Assembly: GCA_002352045.1 (NCBI GenBank) | Contig: DEHT01000090.1 | Coordinates: forward strand, 5,822-12,596 | Direction of reading: 5' to 3' | DNA length: 6,775 nt | Source of the DNA: Chitinophagaceae bacterium UBA2793 | Lineage (GTDB): Bacteria; Bacteroidota; Bacteroidia; Chitinophagales; Chitinophagaceae | Shown: in pieces, positions 4,773-6,775 of the stretch | Numbering within the stretch: the stretch's first letter is position 1 | Layout: every line of letters begins with the position of its first letter | Translations under genes and position numbers: made by a program | The notes under the pieces: generated by a model | Databases searched by the model: none | What the model was told of the DNA's origin: nothing | What the model saw: only the letters and a program-made list of their open reading frames with translations

Positions 4773-6775
4773 ATGAAAAACATATCAGCCGCATTCATTT
4801 TTATTATTTCCATCATTTTTCAACAAGATGTTTTGGCGCAGCCATGTATTGCACCAGGCACTATTCCTTCCAGTGCTATTCCTGTTTGTGGTACCACTCC
4901 ATTTATACAGCCAACCATTTCTTTATGTACCGGGCCGGATGTAGCCACAAGAGGTTGTTCAGGTACAAATGTTTCTTCCAGCCGTTCATTCTGGTATAAA
5001 TTCACCTGTTATCAAAGTGGTACTTTCGGTTTTGAAATAAGAGCTGCTAACCCTGCAGTTGATGATGATTACGACTGGGTTTTGTATGATATAACCGGCC
5101 GCAATCCAAACGAAGTATTTACCAATTCAAACCTTCAGGTATCCATGAATATTTATGGTGTTAGCGGACCAGGGGCCCCTTTCCCAAATCTACCCACAGG
5201 TACAAGAGCAGGAGCCAACGGCGATGTTCATTGTGCAGGTTCGGATGCAAGCAACTCACCTTTCAATCGTATGCCTAACCTTATAGTAGGTCATGAATAT
5301 TTATTAATGGTAGCAAATTTCACTGTAAGTACTACCGGTTACCAACTTCATTTTACCGGCGGCAGCGCCAGCATTACCGATCCTGTACAACCCAGGTTGC
5401 TCAGAACTTCTGCTTCCTGCGATGCAAGGCAACTAAGAGTTAAACTCAATAAAAAAATGAAATGCAGCAGCCTGGCTGCCAATGGCTCTGACTTCACAAT
5501 AAATGCGCCGGGTGTTACTGTTACTGCCGCCACAGGCATTGGTTGCAGCAATGGTTTTGATATGGATTCGGTATTGCTTACTTTAAGTGCGCCACTTGCG
5601 CCGGGCAATTATAATCTTAGTGCAACCATTGGCTCCGATGCCAATACCTTATTAGATTATTGCGACCGGGCTGTACCGGCCGGAAGCTCTATTCCTTTGG
5701 TAATTTTACCCATCGCTCCTACTCCAATGGACAGTTTAACCACTCCGGGTTGCTCGCCTTCAACACTGCAATTAATTTTTCCTAAAAATATTTTGTGTAA
5801 TTCTATTGCAAGCGATGGAAGCGATTTTATTATAACCGGGCCTTCGGCAGTAAATATTAACGGCGCTACCGGCAATTGCTCCAATGGGTTTACTACAGCT
5901 ATTACGGTAAACCTTGCCAACCCTATTCAATTGGGCGGCACTTATCGTATTACTTTGCGTAATGGCAGCGATGGCAATACATTGACAGATGAATGTTCGC
6001 TTCCCACTCCTGCAGGCTCCTTTATTGATTTTAGTATAGCCGATACCGTTAATGCAAATTTCACTTACAATATTATTTACGGTTGTGCTCAAAATACGGT
6101 ACAGTACAATCACAATGGAGCCAATAATGTAAATAGTTGGCAATGGACTTTTGAAGGCGTAGGCAACAGCACTCAACAAAATCCATTAATTACTTATACC
6201 GATTTTAGAGATAAAAATATTCAACTGATTGTATCAAACGGTGTTTGCCGTGATACTGCCAGCACTTCCATATTTTTTGATAATTTATTGGTTGCCGCTT
6301 TTGAAGGCCCCGAATTTTTATGCCCCAATGAAACGGCCACATTTGTGAACCAAAGTGAAGGAACCATTAGCGGTTATGCATGGACGTTTGGAAATGGTAA
6401 TACTTCAACCTTAAGAGACCCGCTACCACAAACTTACCCGGTTCCCACAAGCTCTTACGACCAAACTGTAAGGTTAATTGTAAGAAATGCATATGGTTGT
6501 TTTGATACTGCTACACATGTAATTAAAATTGTAAACAATTGTTTTATTGCAGTACCCACAGCATTTACACCCAACAACGATGGGCTGAACGATTATTTAT
6601 ATCCATTAAACGCATACAAAGCACTCAACCTTAGTTTTAGTGTTTACAATCGTTTTGGCCAACGCTTATTTTTCACCCGTAACTGGCAGCAAAAATGGGA
6701 TGGCAGTTTCAATGGTCAGGGCTGCGACCCCGGAACCTATGTGTGGATGCTGCAATTCACCCATGCCGATACCGG
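4773..6775 (+). CDS. Secreted multi-domain protein with T9SS type B (gliding motility-associated) sorting domain, 3' end cut
   Basis: The frame is open from the ATG to the right edge (667 codons). Residues 1-22 are a signal peptide (MKN, hydrophobic core, VLA before QPC). Residues 24-200 form a Cys-rich beta domain I cannot name, with FWYKF (73-77) and DDDYDWVLYD (97-106). It vaguely recalls jelly-roll or pre-peptidase C-terminal domains. Two tandem Ig-like modules, similar to SbsA-type bacterial Ig domains, cover about 204-425. PKD-like domains follow at about 428-505 (WQWTF core) and 508-588 (YAWTFGNGNTS core). Residues 595 onward are a gliding motility-associated C-terminal domain: PTAFTPNNDGLNDY, then VYNRFGQRLF, WDG and PGTYVWML. 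Such domains direct proteins through the type IX secretion system to the cell surface or medium. The domain is nearly complete, so perhaps 10-20 residues are missing. No catalytic domain is seen, so an adhesin or structural role is inferred. The gene lies 58 bases after mutS on the same strand with no clear terminator between. Confidence 0.93.
   Translation, partial: MKNISAAFIFIISIIFQQDVLAQPCIAPGTIPSSAIPVCGTTPFIQPTISLCTGPDVATRGCSGTNVSSSRSFWYKFTCYQSGTFGFEIRAANPAVDDDYDWVLYDITGRNPNEVFTNSNLQVSMNIYGVSGPGAPFPNLPTGTRAGANGDVHCAGSDASNSPFNRMPNLIVGHEYLLMVANFTVSTTGYQLHFTGGSASITDPVQPRLLRTSASCDARQLRVKLNKKMKCSSLAANGSDFTINAPGVTVTAATGIGCSNGFDMDSVLLTLSAPLAPGNYNLSATIGSDANTLLDYCDRAVPAGSSIPLVILPIAPTPMDSLTTPGCSPSTLQLIFPKNILCNSIASDGSDFIITGPSAVNINGATGNCSNGFTTAITVNLANPIQLGGTYRITLRNGSDGNTLTDECSLPTPAGSFIDFSIADTVNANFTYNIIYGCAQNTVQYNHNGANNVNSWQWTFEGVGNSTQQNPLITYTDFRDKNIQLIVSNGVCRDTASTSIFFDNLLVAAFEGPEFLCPNETATFVNQSEGTISGYAWTFGNGNTSTLRDPLPQTYPVPTSSYDQTVRLIVRNAYGCFDTATHVIKIVNNCFIAVPTAFTPNNDGLNDYLYPLNAYKALNLSFSVYNRFGQRLFFTRNWQQKWDGSFNGQGCDPGTYVWMLQFTHADT
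5382..6047 (+). repeat. Two tandem 111-codon modules inside the secreted protein
   Basis: The encoded modules (about residues 204-314 and 315-425) each hold four cysteines, at 216, 231, 258, 297 and at 327, 342, 369, 408. Every one is exactly 111 residues from its partner. Shared segments are NGSDF/DGSDF, CSNGF, GSDxNTLxDxC and PAGS. The rest has diverged, and the DNA copies are not closely alike, so this is an old domain duplication rather than a recent DNA repeat. The pattern suggests SbsA-type Ig-like domains with one or two conserved disulfides. Confidence 0.8.

Noticed and set aside
5657..6179. Overlapping minus-strand open frames of 87 and 135 codons
   Set aside because: They lie inside the secreted-protein gene in antisense, encode no recognisable motif, and the plus-strand frame has clear domains throughout. 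They are shadows.
1..6775. Search for mobile elements, CRISPR arrays, tRNA/rRNA genes or a defence cassette
   Set aside because: No transposase or phage-like gene, regularly spaced direct repeats, cloverleaf or rRNA-like tract was seen. The four genes account for nearly all the sequence.

Overview
The window looks like ordinary chromosomal DNA from a member of the phylum Bacteroidota, most likely a Chitinophagaceae-type organism. The evidence is a secreted protein ending in a type IX secretion (T9SS) type B sorting domain, a Bacteroidota-style MutS, a DUF4407 membrane protein, TAnnTTTG-type -7 promoter boxes, and AT-rich start regions mostly lacking Shine-Dalgarno sequences. The family-level placement is inference. 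The window holds four genes, two of them cut by its edges.

Layout. Positions 1-641, minus strand: a LolA-like periplasmic lipoprotein carrier, missing only its C-terminal end. Positions 642-875: a 234-base divergent intergenic region with a good -7 box for lolA and a small inverted repeat next to it. Positions 876-2072, plus strand: a four-helix DUF4407 membrane protein of unknown function. Positions 2076-2115: a very strong hairpin followed by a T-tract, read as an intrinsic terminator, ending only seven bases before the mutS ATG. Positions 2123-4714, plus strand: complete mutS (863 residues) with all expected mismatch-binding, clamp-binding and ATPase motifs. Positions 4715-4772: a short spacer with a T-run but no clear hairpin, a perfect Shine-Dalgarno-like sequence and a perfect -7 box. 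Positions 4773-6775, plus strand: a large secreted protein with a signal peptide, an unassigned N-terminal domain, two tandem four-cysteine Ig-like modules, two PKD-like domains and a T9SS type B sorting domain. It runs off the right edge, probably within a few tens of residues of its stop.

The genes do not form an obvious functional operon. LolA, the DUF4407 protein and the T9SS cargo all belong to the envelope or export side of the cell, while MutS is the cytoplasmic mismatch-repair sensor. I see no RNA gene, mobile element, CRISPR array, phage gene or defence cassette. The points most worth a second look are the hairpin pressed against the mutS start, the conflicting start signals in front of the secreted protein, and the exact 111-residue spacing of its two cysteine modules. 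I found no convincing undescribed system.
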